NCBI RefSeq assembly: GCF_042242105.1
Contig: NC_092024.1
Span: 9,449,501-9,513,500 of the forward strand
Length of the DNA stretch: 64,000 nucleotides
Source: Pempheris klunzingeri
Lineage: Eukaryota > Chordata > Actinopteri > Acropomatiformes > Pempheridae
Direction of reading: 5' to 3'
Shown here piece by piece: positions 1-14,384 of this stretch. The notes below the pieces were generated by a model. That model ran no database searches. It was not told the DNA's origin and saw only the letters and a program-made list of their open reading frames with translations. A program made the position numbers and the translations under genes. Position 1 is the stretch's first letter. Each line of letters begins with the position of its first letter.

Positions 1-3000
1 GGAGGAGGGATGCTGAGGGGTGGAGGTACAACCCCCTGGGATGCGCTGGGCTTCTGTAGTTCAACCTCTGTGGTCACTCTAAGACGCTCTGTTTTCACCA
101 CTGATATAACAGATGTAGTTGTACAAGAGTCACCATCAGGCGTGGCGCTCTTTGGTGGCACCTGAACAGGTGAAACTAAGCCCTCCTCACCAAACATTGG
201 GGGTGGTGGAAGAGGGAAATCGATCTCATCAGTGAGACCCCCTTGTCCCACTGGTGGAGGTGGTGGGGGCCAGGACGACTCGGGGGATACAACTTGTACT
301 GATGTGGGAGGATGGTGGGGAGGTGACGGAGATGGAGGTATGCGTGCTAATGAAATGGCAGGTAATGTTTCCATGTCATTCTTTACCTCAGAGGCTTGTG
401 AGGTTGACTTTCTGGCCTTTTCTTCTGTGACTTCTGCCAGCCTTCCTTCGCCTTTCTCTACAGCCTTCACTAACATCCGATCTAATATATCACTTACTCT
501 TACTTTCTCATCTTTTTCTGTCACTTTGCTATTTCCTTTCAAATCAACATTCTGCTCAGCCAGACTGCCATTGTTCTCTTTGTCAATCCCCACATTCAAA
601 AAGCCACTTTCTTGAACGGTCTTTGTCTCCAGCACATGTAGCGATCCATTAGCGGGCTCCACTGTTACAGTTGGGTTCTTGTGTTTTCTTTCAACCGCCA
701 AGCTCTTCGCAGAGCCCTCCGTAGATGCAGAAGGAGACTGCCTCTGTTGTCTCCGGTCCTTTGGATTCTTCTTTATGATGGCGTAAACATTATCAGGTGC
801 TGGGGGCCCCAGCAGCAGCTCAAAGGTACGCTTGCTGTGAGCCCATACCTCTGGAGGAGGGGGTGGAGGTGCGTGAACTTTGGGTGGCGGAGGGATGTTG
901 AAGAGATCTCTCAATGTCCTTACAGAAGGACTGACACTGACAGTATCGACTGAGGTGTCAGGTTTGAGATTCTCAGCAGTAGTGGACCCAGGAAATAACC
1001 TTTGAAGCTTTGCTAAGATGCCTTTCTTGTGCCTTGGAGAAGAGTTGTGGGGCTGTTTAGAGGTCTGTGGAGACCTGCCATCTTGGCTAGAGTACCCGCT
1101 GGACGGGGAGATAATTTTGCTTGGCTTATTCTCCTGAGGTGATTTCTGCTCTCTCTGCTTCTCTTGTGAAGCACCCCTGCAAACTGTTTCCTCAACCTTT
1201 GCAGTTTCCTCTGCCTTTAGTGTTTTCAGCTGGGACCTGATAGGACTGAATGACACAGAACCAGTAGAGTCGTCCAGAGAGCTGGTGTCAGCATTGTATC
1301 CATGGTTGTCTATGATCATGGACATCATAGGAGAAGATCCTGATTTGTTTTTTTCATTTTTGTGACCAGAGGCTGAGCTGCTGTGGAGAGAAGATTCCCC
1401 TTCAATTACCTTAACTTCTGCCAGATCACGTGACCGCCGCTTCATCTTATTGTGAAGGGAATAGGAACGGTTTGGGGGAGGAGGAGCCCTTTTGGGCTTC
1501 ATTACAGAGAGACTACGCTGAAACGGGCCCTCTTTGTCTCCCTTAATAATGAGCTTGCCATTGGAGGTGCATTTTGAAGACTTGCTGCGGGAGGAGTGGA
1601 CACTGATTTTGTCCTCTCTAGCGGAGGCATCTCCATCTTGTGACTTCTTCTGTCTGGGGGTGCTGCTGCTGGAGATGGTTGAGGAGTCGGACACCAGGGT
1701 CTCTGAGGACTCAGAGTTGCTCCAACCGGAGCTGTCAGACAGATTGGGAGGGCGTTGGCGAGAGGCGGAGGTGATGGTGGATGCTCTAGAGGAAGCACGG
1801 GAGGGAGCCGGGCTGGACAACACCAGGCTACTCTTGCTGACGGTGCGGACGCTGTTGCGACTCGGCCCACGGCTGATTTCCACCACCTCGATGGAGGGTG
1901 GCAACACAGCATTGGGAATGATTTTGGACATGTAGGCTGCCTGGGGTGACATGGACATGACGGGGCTGGGCGGCTCCTGCTGGAGGCTGTTTGCAGTGGT
2001 CATCCAGGGAACGGCCAGGGACCGGGGCCTCAGCTCACCTGACAAGTCAGGGCCCAGGCGGTGCAGCAAGGCCATGTCATCCCTATGTCCAGCATGGGTA
2101 GCGTCGAGCTGCTTGAGTTGGTCCTTGTTGAGGGGCTGGGCAATGTTCACATCTTGATGGCTGGCACTGGCTCCCTTTTGTGACTTTGCTGCCTGCTGTG
2201 GCCCATCGGTGGTTGGGCTGTTGTCAGTTTCCCCGTTATATAACTGTTCCTCATCTAACCTCTGAGCCAATGTCCAATCCACTCTGTCCAGACCTGATAG
2301 AAGACAGGAGGACTAATTAGCATAAGTTCACATTAATCGTTAAGAAAATGGATGAAATTAAAAGAAACCATCCATTTATTTTCTATATAGAAAACAGTGA
2401 CCTAATCATATTTATTACTATGAATGTAGCTCATACAGTTTAAAGAGTAATTCATAGATGGATGCCTGTTGTAAGTAATACATTTAAATGATGAGCTGCA
2501 TACCCAGTTCTCGCTGAACATGGTGTGGGATACCCACAACAGTCTTCCTGTGTCTCCTCCTTGTCTTGGTCTTATCTGACTTCTTCCCAGAGTTCAAGGG
2601 CCTGAATGTTGATTCTGGGCCAGACGAAGGCACGAGAAAAAAAATAGCAAAACATGATGCTTTGATCCTTAAAACATTCAAGTTAACAGAATACAGTTTG
2701 AAAATTTCACCCATAAAATGCTTTTTCATGTGTGTGCGTCACCATCTGTTGTTTAATGATTAAGATGGGATTTAACTAGTATTTACGCGTGTGGCTAGGT
2801 TACCTTGCCTGGTGAGTCCAGAGCGGGAAGATCTTGTGGACACAGATGATTGTACAGAGACGATGGAAGTTGTGTCAGCAATGGTGCTGTCCGTCATAAA
2901 CCCTCCACTTTCCCCGTCTGTGTGGACCGTCATTGTCGACTGTCAAAAGGAGAAACACAATCCTTTTGGAGAACTGTGCATTGGCAGTAAGTCTAATAAA

Positions 3001-6000
3001 AAAAAAAAACAGCAGTTCTTGGGTGTGATGTGTCACTTACAATTGTGCTTTCATTATCCTGGTGCTCCACTCCATTATTGGTCTCTGCAAGGACAGTAAC
3101 ATTCAGATTCATAATGGCATTTGTAATTCTTAGCAGTGTTTATAACCTCTAGTTCACACCCTCTTGAGTAATATGCAAACAGTTATCAGTTATTGGCCTG
3201 CGACACCTCTAATTTAGTGTACAGATGTAAAGCTGTATGACTAGGGAGTTGTGTACCTTCCTGCTGCATCATTTTCAATCCTTCCTGGGCCTCAGTGTGA
3301 AGGTTCTCCAGGTACTTGGGCCTGCTGGCCTCAATGAACACGTTCTCCTGGAACAACGGGGGTGCCAGGGTCTTGTCGTCATCATCTCGCTTTGGGACAG
3401 CTGGAAGTAGAGAGAGGAGAGAGGAGATCAGCCTGGATCAACGCAAAGCACTGTGTTACTGTACCAGTAGATAAGTGGGGCCATATGGACGGGGGTGGGG
3501 GGCGCATTCAGGTGTCTGGCAGGGGCATTTAAGTACAGAAACAGTAAATATGTTTGTGGGTTAATACATGAGAGAGGGAGTGCAAATTAAGTGGGCTGGA
3601 CTCACGCAGGATTAACCCCAGTGACTTTGACGATGACTTTTAAGACGGGATTATCACATCAAAAGCAACACACTATACTTTTAACATTGAATTAGACAGT
3701 GAGAAGGACACTAATTAAAATGCTGTCACATCTTGTTGCATGCCTGGTACACCAGTACAATCTTTCATTAACTACCTAATTAAGTGATAAAATACCTGAA
3801 ATACCAGTGGAAGCCATCCAAAACATTACAAAATGCTTTCAGGTTGATTAATGTTATGGTTTTACTTAGAAAGTGCAAAACTCTGTTTGGGTTATTGTCA
3901 CTTATTCATTTAAAAAGTTAAATTAAGAAACTTGATTTTTTAAATAAAGATAGAAGACCACAAAAACAAATGTTGCAGTAGCTTTACATTTGCTGACTAA
4001 CTAGCGTGTGATTCAGCCCAGTGATCCAGTCTGGGATCAATGGGCGAACAATCGGCTGAGACCCGTTTATGTAATGGTGACAGCTGATCCACATTTAGCC
4101 ACCTACCGAACTCACCGCACTGCTGCTGTAAGACCATGCTGGAATTAGCTACCAGCACCATGTGCTCAGTGATCACTACTAAATATTACCACTGTCTCTT
4201 CTGTAACAGCATTACGGGTACTCTGGTGGTAGAAAATCCCAAAGAGCAATTACCTATAAATATGCAAAATTCTCATTCTTTAATTCACTTTCCTGTAATT
4301 TAGAGGAAGTATTAGTTGCTGAAGTGCGATTTAAATCAGAGCTGTTCTACATCAGGAGAAACCACTTTACAAACTGACAGTAGTTTATATGGTCTACAGC
4401 GACAATGAGTGACCACACATTAATTACTTTACTGCTTGTCTTAGGCTAGCCTGCACTACTGGACATCCTTAAAGAGCAAACAATCAGAGCAGGAGCAATT
4501 GGGTTTGAGTCATAAACCAACGCATTTCAAACGACTGCTTTCACTCACCTTTCCTCTTGAAGACTGTTGGAAAGCAGTAGAAATGAGAACTGGTGTTATT
4601 AGTCAGAAGCACAACCATGGTCCCTCCTGAACTTAGTAAATTAATCCAAAAGTACGCCAAAACCGCGCCCAAGTTGTTGTAAAGAAAGAGGAGGAAGAAC
4701 TAGAACTCTGAACGTGCAGTCTGTTAGCTCAAAAAACATCCCGCAAAGATCAAGACCGGCTGATAATCTTGCGTGTTTTTGATGAAGTTGTTGTTGACAG
4801 TTCAGGTCCATGCGGAGCAGTGAAGGTCTCTACAGCCAATAGACAATCAGAGCTCAAACACTAATCCTCAGCAGCCTAATTCCTGCCGTCCATCTCTACT
4901 GTATCTCCCCCTGCTCCCTGCTCAATGAGATCCCCAGCATCCCACTGTTGCTCCCCATCTGCAGGCACTCTCGCCCCGGATTGGCCAGTAAGGGTACAGA
5001 TCAGACCGAGATCATACATGTAAACATCGAAGGGAAGAGAAAGCTGTTGTCAGGGATTTAAGGTACGAGGGCGTCACGGGTGGCTCCCTCTGTTCATAAA
5101 TAACTTTACACTTCTTTGTTAGATTAAACACCATTTTTATCGCAGAACGCCAGTAACACAGCACATTTATTTACTCCCTCAGACTTCACTACAACACGTA
5201 TAACTGTATTGATCTGCCACAAGGGGGAGTAAGTGAATTAAAATAATCTATTCCTAAAACAAGATTAAAAACATGTTTAAAAAGAGGCCTGCAGCTCCAC
5301 AGCACATGGTCACACATGTGAAAAAATGTTCCCTATTGTTTCCAGCAGCATTACGTTACATTTGTTACCATGCAGCAAGAACAGAGGATGATGAATGAGA
5401 AGATCTTCAATTTTCCAGTTAATCAAGAGCTTCTAACTAGAGGGGAATTTTCTCATTTGGAGAAACATCAAAAACTTTTTTTTTTTTTCAAACTTGTTTT
5501 TGAGTCAAAGTGCTGTTGTTGAGACTATTTCTTCATCTCTTTTTTTCCTTTCTATTTTCCATTTAGGACACCTCAAACCCATGTGCGGCTAAGAGGGTTT
5601 GTTCACTTCCTGGTGTGCTGAGCAGACACGACATGGAATGTGTGCCATCTGAACGAATGGAAAACACTCCCATGGTCGCGACCCTACCGAGTCACTCAAG
5701 ACAAAAGCAGTCCACAAACTAAAGGAACAAAAGGAATCGCATGTGCCGCCAGTACATAGTAACGAGTAAAAGTAGATCTCTGTTGCTACGGGATCCGCTT
5801 CGGCCTATAGGTGTAAACTGAAAGTTGATTCACGTGTGTCGGGTGAAGTCAGTCTAGGACAACACTTATCTGGTTACCATGACAGCACACACTCGACTGA
5901 TGGGTGGGGCACGACTTCACGCTAATGAGGGACTCATATTATCACTGGTTCTGTGGTCACATTGTAATTGTGTCCATATTAATCACTGACACATTAAAGA

Positions 6001-9000
6001 CACCATCTGCCACTGTTGGATTGTGCAGAAGCAGGCAGCATTAACGGGCTGGTGGCGATTATGTGTGAACCCCTAACTGATGTTTACATCTCGGATTTGG
6101 ATAAACAGACTAAATCTAATGGATGTGATACTGCGTGACTAGTTTATTTAAGTTGCAGACTTCAGCCTTTAATGAGGGAAAATAATATCTTTTAAAAAAA
6201 AAAATCAGCTCAATTCTGATTGCATTTTATGACATGTAAATAATGATGGGTTTAAAGTAGTAACATCTGGTGGCAAGTTTGTTTGGGTGAAATATGGATT
6301 CCCTGGCAGTAAACAGAGACAGAAGGGTTCAGGAGACAGGTTGCGTCATCAACTACTGTAAACAAGTTACAACCAGTGATACAAATGGCAGTGAAGAGTG
6401 TTTATCAAATGCAACCATGGCCATAAAATGTAGCTTTGACAACTCATTTTAGATCAGAAGCCCTGTTCTGTGAATGGATTTAGGTTTAGAGAGAAAAAAC
6501 AAGAAATTACTCCAGGAGGTATCAGAAGTTTTGATTCTTTGTAAGCAAATTTTAGAGTAATTATTTCACAACATAGGAAGGGGCTTTATATTTAAAATGT
6601 TACATTTATTAAACCATGACTGTACTGAGGTCATGAGTCCAAGACTCTAAAATGTTTTTTTCTTATTATTTTTCACATTGCATTCATTCAGCTTACCGTT
6701 CACTTACATTTTATGTAAATTGTATTTTCATGAAAGCTGTTCTTAAGCCCTCTCCGCGCTGCCAGGACTAATATTTTGGCAGGGAAATGCTGAATCCTTT
6801 ACTCACTAAATAAAAGAGGCCAAATTCAACTTCAGTTAGTCTAGAAATACTGGTGTCATCCTGTAAAGTGCCCTAGCGTGTTGCTTTATGATGTAAACCT
6901 CCATCCAGGTTGACAAAACTCCACAAATTACCAGAGAGAACACTGAGACCATGACACACACCAAACCCACATCAACACAGACAAACTACCTGCTGTGACT
7001 CTTCCTATAACTGCCTCATGGGAATGAAACAGACACAAGTACCCCACACACACACACACACCTTACATCCCTGCCCTAACTTGCCCCTCTCTCGCTCTCT
7101 CCCTCTTGTTTTGCACCGCCAGGCAGACAGCCATGCAGAGACATTCTCCCCAGCTCTGAGGGTGCTGTCTGCCAGGTGCTTAAGCCTCTCTAATCAGCAC
7201 AAACCCAACTGAACTCAATGGGACGGCAGTGGGAAAGGGCTGAAGCTCACTGTCGCTCTGAAAGTATGTACGGCCTGGACACACTGGGCGCACCCTCTGT
7301 TGGCCGTTTTCACGCTCTTGGTTTGCAATGAATTAAATATAGACGTCTCTCCGTCACAGCTGAAAGATGGGAAGGAAGAAGTGTGGTGTGACAAGGACAA
7401 CAATCCAGGTAACAGATACACCTGCATCATCTGGCACGCAGGGTTACAGTCTGATTCACTGTCAGACAACACAGTCTGTACGCCAGCCGGCATGAATCTA
7501 TTCAAATGCCACGTTCGTTTTGTGGGTGGTCACTTTTCGCACCGTAGTTAAAGTCATTACATCAGTGCCCACCTCGAAACCTCTCCACAGCCTTCACCTG
7601 TGACGTCAGCTGTCACTTCACCTTTTTCAAAGGTCAGGAGTTTCATAGCAGTGACGTCTCTTTTGATAAGTGAAGCTGTAAGTAAAACTGTGCAAGACAA
7701 TGTAAAATATTGAGGGCTACTAGCACCAGTTTACAAGCTCCTGTTATATGTGATTACAGACAAAACAGGGCTATAGGCAGGAAAAGAGCTGCACTTTCAC
7801 AGATGATGATACCTATTATGGGTGCGGAGTACCTGAGGTACAACTCTTAAGTTGGCAAATGTTAGTAAAATCAGACTGTTTACGTGTGAGTAGCTAGTGT
7901 AGATACTTGTTTACCATTAATTCTACATCTTCAGAATAAATTAAGTGGTAGATCACCTCCCTAACACCACCGGGCACTACAAACACCAGCCATGCTGACG
8001 TAAACTGTGCAAGTCTCTCTTACTGCATACAAACGGAGCACAGGCTTATCACAGCTCCAGTCCTTGAATGCATCCCGAAAGAACAGCGTGTTCTCGGAGA
8101 GCAGAAACTATACCGAAGAACCAACACCGCGTGCACCTCCACTAAACCTTGCTACGCCAGTGAGGTAAAACCAACAAAGTTATCTTTGAATTTCCACTCT
8201 TTACAGTAAGCCCTGTTGCTTAAAAAACGTCTATGTTTGACAACAAAAGTCATGACTGATGACTCACAAAACTTTCCAAGCTCATATCTATCAGCTGGTC
8301 TGTAGACTTGCCACAATGTGTTGGCAAACATTTTCTTTCCGTGACAGTAGCTTGAGCAGTTGGTGCAAAGCCACAGTAACGTATCTGCATATCTTGACAA
8401 TGAAACAATGTATGATTTCATAAATAACAAGCGTTGCTTTTGGCCATCCTGCTCGGTTCGGTAACACTGACATTAGGGGACTGCAAAGAATAGAAGGAAC
8501 TTGATTAAATGAAACTGGAGCTCATTATTCAGTTGGGACTAGAGGGCAAACTGGCACTTAGTGAACTCATCTTACCATTGGAGTGACCTAAATATGATCT
8601 CTTCTGCCACTTGGGTGTGGTGACTCTTCACTGACTGAAACAAAATCCCGGTAAATGCCCATTAAACCCAGTGATTATAAACAAGCTTTTATGCAAGTGT
8701 TTACTATACAGGTATACAAGTCCTCATCTACAGAAGTTCCCACGCATAACGTCATTATCGGCTCAACCCTCAGGAGCTTGTGTTCAAAACTACCTGAGAG
8801 TGTCACAGAAATCAAAACCTCGTTGTCATTCCGCTGTGGCATTTAAATTTGACAAAAAAAAAAGAAAAAGCATGTGACAGAATCATCAAGCACTTTTCAC
8901 ATAAAGGTCAAATAATGAGATGATCTCTCAGAGGGATGCGCCTCTCTGGGAAGACAGTGTATGAAAAGGCAGACTGGCTGATTAATTCCCGCCACGAGAG

Positions 9001-12000
9001 GAAAATGAAGATAAGTGAAACTATATCAGATGTCGTTTTTCTCAAACCTGTTCTCCTGCCCTTGACTGTTTCATCATCACAACACAACTACAATATAAGA
9101 TATCCCGTGTCACACAAGCACAACAAAGTGACAGCGTTGCAAACAACATCAAAAGAATCAAATTATACTAAATGCACTTTTCAAATGAAGACCCAGCGGA
9201 TTTAGCTGATTTTGGTTGGAAATGTGATAGAAATGAGAAAAACAGCGTGTGTGTGTAAAGTTATTTTACTGGGGATCGCTTTCCTAACAAGGACTGTTAA
9301 CAACACAAGCTCAAGGATGGCTTGAGCAACATGAATTTTTTAGTAAATTAGATGAAGAGTTGTCTTTAGTCTCTGTCTCAACCATGCTGCTAGCCCTAGT
9401 GTTCTCCACAAAAAAAGAACTACTATTCCCATAATCCCCAAACCACACAATACAGTTGTGTATGTCTGTATGCGACGTTTATAAGAACTTCAGCCTCATC
9501 GTTTGCATTGTGGTGTTTTTTTCCTTTCACTTCCGTCCATGAGCGATGTGTTCTTCTACTTCTACTATCTGCCATCTAGCAGCTAGAGCTCAACTTTACC
9601 TGAAAACACACCTTTTCTCCCTGATTTACTCTATAATGCGACCTGCCGTACTGCCTTACACAATCTAGCTCACTTCACACAAAAACTAACCTGGTGATGA
9701 ACCCGTAAAGTCTGCAAATCTTTAATACAACAGCAACAAAACTGGTGTGGTTTTTGGGCAATAGTTTCTCAGTGTCTAAATGCTCCACAGCGCAACATGA
9801 TAATCTGCCAGTAAAGCAACAGATAAATACTCTTAATCTTAACAATCTTTCTTAAATCAAGCAGTGTCTGTAACAAAATATTCAACAAAGCAAGGCAAAT
9901 AAAATGGCTCATATGATCCGTCACCTGTATGACAAACACACTCACACACAAAGGGCTCCCTATTTCTAGCATCCTCAAAGAAATATCTTCATAAAGCTCA
10001 GGAATGTGAGGAATCTCTGAGGGAGTGTTTTGAGCGAGCAGGTGACCTTCTGATTGAACAATGATAGGACTGTATGATCTAATCAGTCTTCACCTTATTT
10101 CATTTATCCAAGGGAACTCCTGTTAAAGTGCATCATAAAGCCGAGGCAGGATGTGAGTTGCATAAGAGGGGCCTGTCGAGTGGTTTAACACAGACACGGC
10201 AGGGGAATAAATCACTGTCAGACAGGTATGCAAAGACAGACATTAATGAGTAAAGAAATCAAACAAACGGAAGTGAATTAACATGGAACGACAAATACCG
10301 TAACCTCTGACTTTGGGCTCACAATGGAACATTGTCCCTGAAATCATTGCAGAGTTAATGGGTTTACCATGCTGAAAGGTCCAGGAGGTCCAGAGTTTAT
10401 CACTCCAAAACCTGCCACTGTGCACTTCCCGATATGGTCAAACTCCAAGGGCCGTGTTTACAAAAATACATTCCTACAAGAGCAAAGGGTAAGGTGACCC
10501 CAGGGTTACAAGGTTTACACGCTCAGCCTGACAGGGAATCTACCGCAACTTGCACTGTCATCCTTAAATGAGTGAAAACACATGAGGAGATTGTCTGATG
10601 TATCAGTAGTAGGCTGATGTGTTAGGGGCCTGATGAATACACATGAATACCAGCACATACTGGTAGGGCTGAACATTTTCTCTACTAGTCCCATATGATA
10701 CCTATGTTTTGGTACACAAAATTATCCTTTTTTGTATTTTTTGAGTATTGGAAGCTGGAAAATAAAAACATTTTCTTTTGTAAAAAAAACAAAACGCCCA
10801 CCCTCCGGGTTTACCATCTTCACTATTTAATCACCCAAACTAGGGAATGCTTGGCATTTTTGCTTGAAAAATATTTGTAACTATTAATCTATTATCAAAA
10901 CAGCAGCTGATTATTTTTCTGTCGATCAACTAATTGATTAATGAACTAATCGTCTCAGCTCAAATACGGTCTGTTTGTGAGGTGGTTCATATTTCTCAGT
11001 AAATATGATGGTGTCTTGTGTACGTCTGTGATGATCTCTAAGTCACAGAAGCACTACTGAGGTTTGACACCCAGGCGTTCTCATACGAACACAGACTCCA
11101 CTAATGATCCTGTGTGGGTACCGGAGTCCCCGCGCTACGAGGAACAGCGTGAGTGGAGGGGTCGGGGAAAACAGAACCCCTTGTTCCTCCCTCACTGTAA
11201 CGGTCCTGGCATGGCTTTTAATTAACTGGCACTGTGCCTGCCATACCAGGCATTTAGTAGTTAGGAGGCCCCTCTGGCATCAATACAGATCATCATCAGA
11301 GGCTCAGCTGGAGGTATTCAATTTTCTGGGCAAGTGTGTTACAGTGCACCGTGTCCTGCTCCTGCAGTAACCCTCCTCTAGATGCATTTTTGGGAGTTCT
11401 CTGATCAGAGGAAGCGTCTGGCGAGGGGTTTGCTGAGAGTTGCTGCCAGCACCAACAGTGTGCATGCCATCCACAACACGCTGATTGCTCAGGGCTCAAT
11501 AGCAGCATATATTAATACCTGGCACACACTTCACACACTTCCGATGTTGTAGTGAGATATTTCTGAAACCTTAAGGTAATATTTAAATATATATCATTTA
11601 AGAGAAGATTCATTCTGGCTGCCATCAATCACAACAATCATTAAAGACTAGCTCAGACAAAATCTATTTAATTACTCTTTTTCAGTAATTCTTTTTGATT
11701 GCATGTGTGGAAAAGTGAAAGAGAAGAATTCACGTGGGAGGTCACCTCTAAGCCGGCCTTGGCAGAGCAGAAACACCTTATCTGACTTCACTGTTTACTT
11801 TCTCTTGCAATACTCTAAGCTTCATACTGCTGTCACAACTAACCAGAAACAGCATAATATAGCAAAAATTGTGTAATGCAGCCTACATACACATACTGTA
11901 GTCACTGCAGACGTGACTGCAAATGTGTTTATACATATTCATCCTCTGTTGTGGGTATATGAATCATGGAAACCCCCCTCCCACTCCCCTGACAAACTTC

Positions 12001-14230
12001 CAGCTGAACTACGAGCTCTGGGGCTTCCACTTGGAGAAGACGAGGCAAAAGAAACAGGCGGGGCTTCCTCTGTCTGTAAAGCAATTAGACTGCACAAGCA
12101 CTGCCAGACAAACACACGTAACAGCCCAAACCAAAAACTGCTTGTGCTTTTTGCGGTTTTGCAAAAGCAAGATTAAGCTTAAGAGGGTTCAGCTAGTTTG
12201 TCAGATGTTTTTGTGTTTCGGGTCTGACTGCATCTAAGTGTGATTAATAAGGATGTATTATTAAAGTAAGTGATTTCAGCTCACAAACTTAAAAAAAAAG
12301 GTGTGTTCACAGAGAGAAAACATAGCATGCTGACATATGAGTGCACATGTGCAAGCTCCAACAAGATCCCACAGCTCTGGGAAAAGTCAGAGCGCTGCTG
12401 CAATCTTCCCTGGAAGTGTGTGAATGAGGCGGCTTTTTTTTTTTTTTTTTATGTGTTTACTACGTGTGCAAGGTGGGTTTTACATAAGTGATCGACTGTT
12501 TGGCTGTGTGTGTACTTGTGTGGCTGCACACAAAGTTTAAAATGAAATAGACCACCCAACTCCATGCATGTCCCGTGTGGATGGCGGCTACAGTGCAGCA
12601 CTTCACCCTCCACGAAACCTGAAGACCAGGTAGGTTCAGTGACGGTATCACACAACAGGACAGACAGACAAGTTTTTTCACTGCAAACAAAAGCAAGCGG
12701 GAGGTCAGAAGGCAAGTAGGAAGTCTCTCTGTTCAAACATCCCTCCAGTGAACAAACACGCATGCCTGGGAGCCAAGGAGCTGCATATTCAACTATGCAA
12801 CTAGTTCCCAGGATCTTATCCCTGCTCATCGCAGATGCCATGCTGCTAAACTACACTGCTCACTATACAAAACTTTTTAAATGTCTTATAAAGAGCTAAT
12901 TTTTTACAGTACAATACATTACAGGACAACATTGGTGCCCAAGTTCCCTCCCTTGGTAAAAACGTACTTCCCCACCGGTCAGAGCAGAACATTAATCAAC
13001 TGGAATGACCTTGATGAAGATAAGGTATTCACAGTTTAATTCTAGCTTCCATGTTTAGGTTTGTGTGTGTGTGTCAAAGGTGCTTTATCTTAAATGGCAC
13101 TTCAGAGGGAGACTCTGATGATGCCTTCAAGGATGCTCTGACATCATGGAACTGCTTGCCAGCTGCTGAAATTTGCATTTTTGTAGGGCAGCTATTGATT
13201 TTCTTTTTTTTTTTTTTTAAACTATTACCTGTAGATTATTTATTTGATTTAGCAATTCATCATTGAATGTTGGAAAACAGGGAAATTTCCCAGAGCATAA
13301 GGTGATGTCTTCAAATTCTTTGTTTAATCCATCCAACAGCTTCAAACAAAAAGGTATTTAATTTACAATGATATAAAACCTAAAAGGAAACAGATCAACA
13401 CCTGTGAGAAGCTGTTTGATAAATGACTTAAAGAACGAGTCAGTTATAAAAAGCACAAGTCTGTCAGTTGTACACTATGAAGCCAGCTCAGATGGCATGA
13501 GGAGGATAATGTTTGCTCAGTTTGAACACAGTGGTGAGAGTTTTCAAAACTCTGCTTGCAACTGCATCGACGCAGAAGAGCAGCATGAAGTAAGTCTGGC
13601 AAATAATCATTAAAGGATTTTCTGACTGAAACAGGTTTCAGGTCTCTGCAGGCTGATTCTCATTTTATGGTGAAATGACGCAGACGTCTTGTGGGAGGCA
13701 GGAAATAAATCTGAGGGTAATTGTTTAGCCGACATGGTGAGACGGCCAGATCTCATCTTGTGCTCAATGAAATTAGTAAAACTAAATCAAGCCACATTCA
13801 TTCACTACATGGCTTTTGCTGTAGTGCTCTTTTGGATGTCATGTAGCATGTAGTGTCCACACCGCCACAGAACCACTGCTAAGATCCAAACACCTGCATC
13901 AATAAAATAAAATGACTGTCGAGCATCCTTCAGGCTCTTACCATGACCGTTACCTTGTGGATGAGCCTGCTTTCCCGACTTCTGTCCTCCCTTGTGTCCA
14001 CCGTGATTCCCAGCAGGGTGCCCATCCAAGGCCAAGTCAAGTGCAGGACCGAGACCCAGGCGCTCTCTCTTAGTGCCAAGGTCCTTCCTCTTCTTACCCT
14101 TCAGCCAGCCCAGAGCCCGGCCTAGGGAATGACTGCGCTTCTTCCGCTTGTAGTGCTTCTCCTGCGCAAAAATATCAACCACATCCTGGGGAAGCAGGTC
14201 CCCAAACCCCAGCGAGTCACGATTCGACAT
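1..14230 (-). CDS. nhsl3: NHS-like protein 3 (KIAA1522 homologue), 3' end outside window
   Basis: NHS-family scaffold; the family is linked to actin remodelling through the WAVE/Abi machinery. Coding exons read on the minus strand: 13942-14230 (first exon, ATG at 14230), 3257-3400, 3041-3084, 2804-2939, 2504-2614 and 1-2293, which stays open to the window edge. All splice sites are GT-AG and all phases agree. The first exon encodes a basic N-terminus with the motif KKRSHSLGRALGWLKGKK. The 3257 exon gives LENLHTEAQEGLK, the 2504 exon gives RKTVVGIPHHVQRELG, and the large exon gives MSMSPQAAYMSKIIPNAV and APPPPNRSYSLHNK. Each resembles human KIAA1522 in the same order. The large exon is Ser/Pro-rich with polyproline stretches and no globular domain that I can see. 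The stop codon and 3' UTR lie left of position 1. Family and orthology are firm; function is inferred from the family. Confidence 0.93.
4549..4618 (-). CDS. nhsl3: nhsl3 alternative first coding exon (short N-terminus)
   Basis: Reading minus, ATG at 4618 opens 23 codons plus one base, ending at a GTGAGT donor. The peptide starts MVVLLTNN and ends VFKRKG, resembling the short human KIAA1522 start (MVVFVGRR...LFKKKG). It ends in phase 1, exactly what the next exon (starting at 3400) needs, so it replaces the 13942-14230 exon without changing frame. It therefore predicts a second isoform lacking the basic KKRSHSLGRALG segment. Upstream sequence would be its own 5' UTR and promoter. Confidence 0.85.
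4619..5060 (-). promoter_or_regulatory. nhsl3: Putative internal promoter of the short nhsl3 isoform
   Basis: The stretch directly upstream of the alternative ATG has no splice acceptor joining it to the distal exons, so the transcript probably starts here. An ATTGG (inverted CCAAT) box lies at 4980-4984 in a locally GC-richer patch. No TATA box is evident. This is inference from position; the start site cannot be fixed from sequence. Confidence 0.4.
5061..13941. other. nhsl3 long intron, no gene seen
   Basis: About 9 kb between the two alternative coding first exons. I see no open frame resembling a known protein and no RNA gene. It holds short CA/GT tracts (for example near 7043-7062), homopolymer runs and one interspersed repeat end (10843-10970, listed separately). 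Conserved enhancers could be present but cannot be recognised without alignment. Confidence 0.6.
10843..10970 (+). repeat. 3' end of a fish interspersed repeat (copy 1)
   Basis: The stretch reads through a TTGGCATTTTTGCTTGAAAA segment and then an A/T-rich tail of CGATTAAT-like motifs (ATCAACTAATTGATTAATG) ending in CTCAGCTC. The same tail ends the copies at 20465-20720 and 51960-52285. I recognise it as an abundant non-autonomous family of spiny-rayed fish genomes but cannot name it reliably. Only the 3' part is present here. Confidence 0.65.
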
Positions 14231-14258
14231 ACCACCTCACGCTGGAGCTACGCCCTGA
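14231..14258 (-). other. nhsl3: nhsl3 5' UTR part of the distal coding exon, with acceptor
   Basis: Immediately upstream of the ATG at 14230 the minus strand shows a T-rich tract and CAG acceptor, placing the exon start at 14258. The exon carrying the long N-terminus is thus not transcript-initial: an upstream non-coding exon must splice in. The best candidate is 22737-22900. Confidence 0.75.
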
Positions 14259-14384
14259 AAAAAAATAGACAAAGAAGAGAGAGGCGGAAATTACATTTTA
14301 GTCATCATCGTCCAGGTTCTACATGTGCCATACACAATTATTTGATTGATTTCCTTCCTGACAACTGATTTCAATTAATGCAAT

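Noticed and set aside
232-2157. Several plus-strand open frames of 60-133 codons
   Set aside because: They are antisense shadows of the large nhsl3 exon, whose minus-strand reading matches human KIAA1522 throughout.
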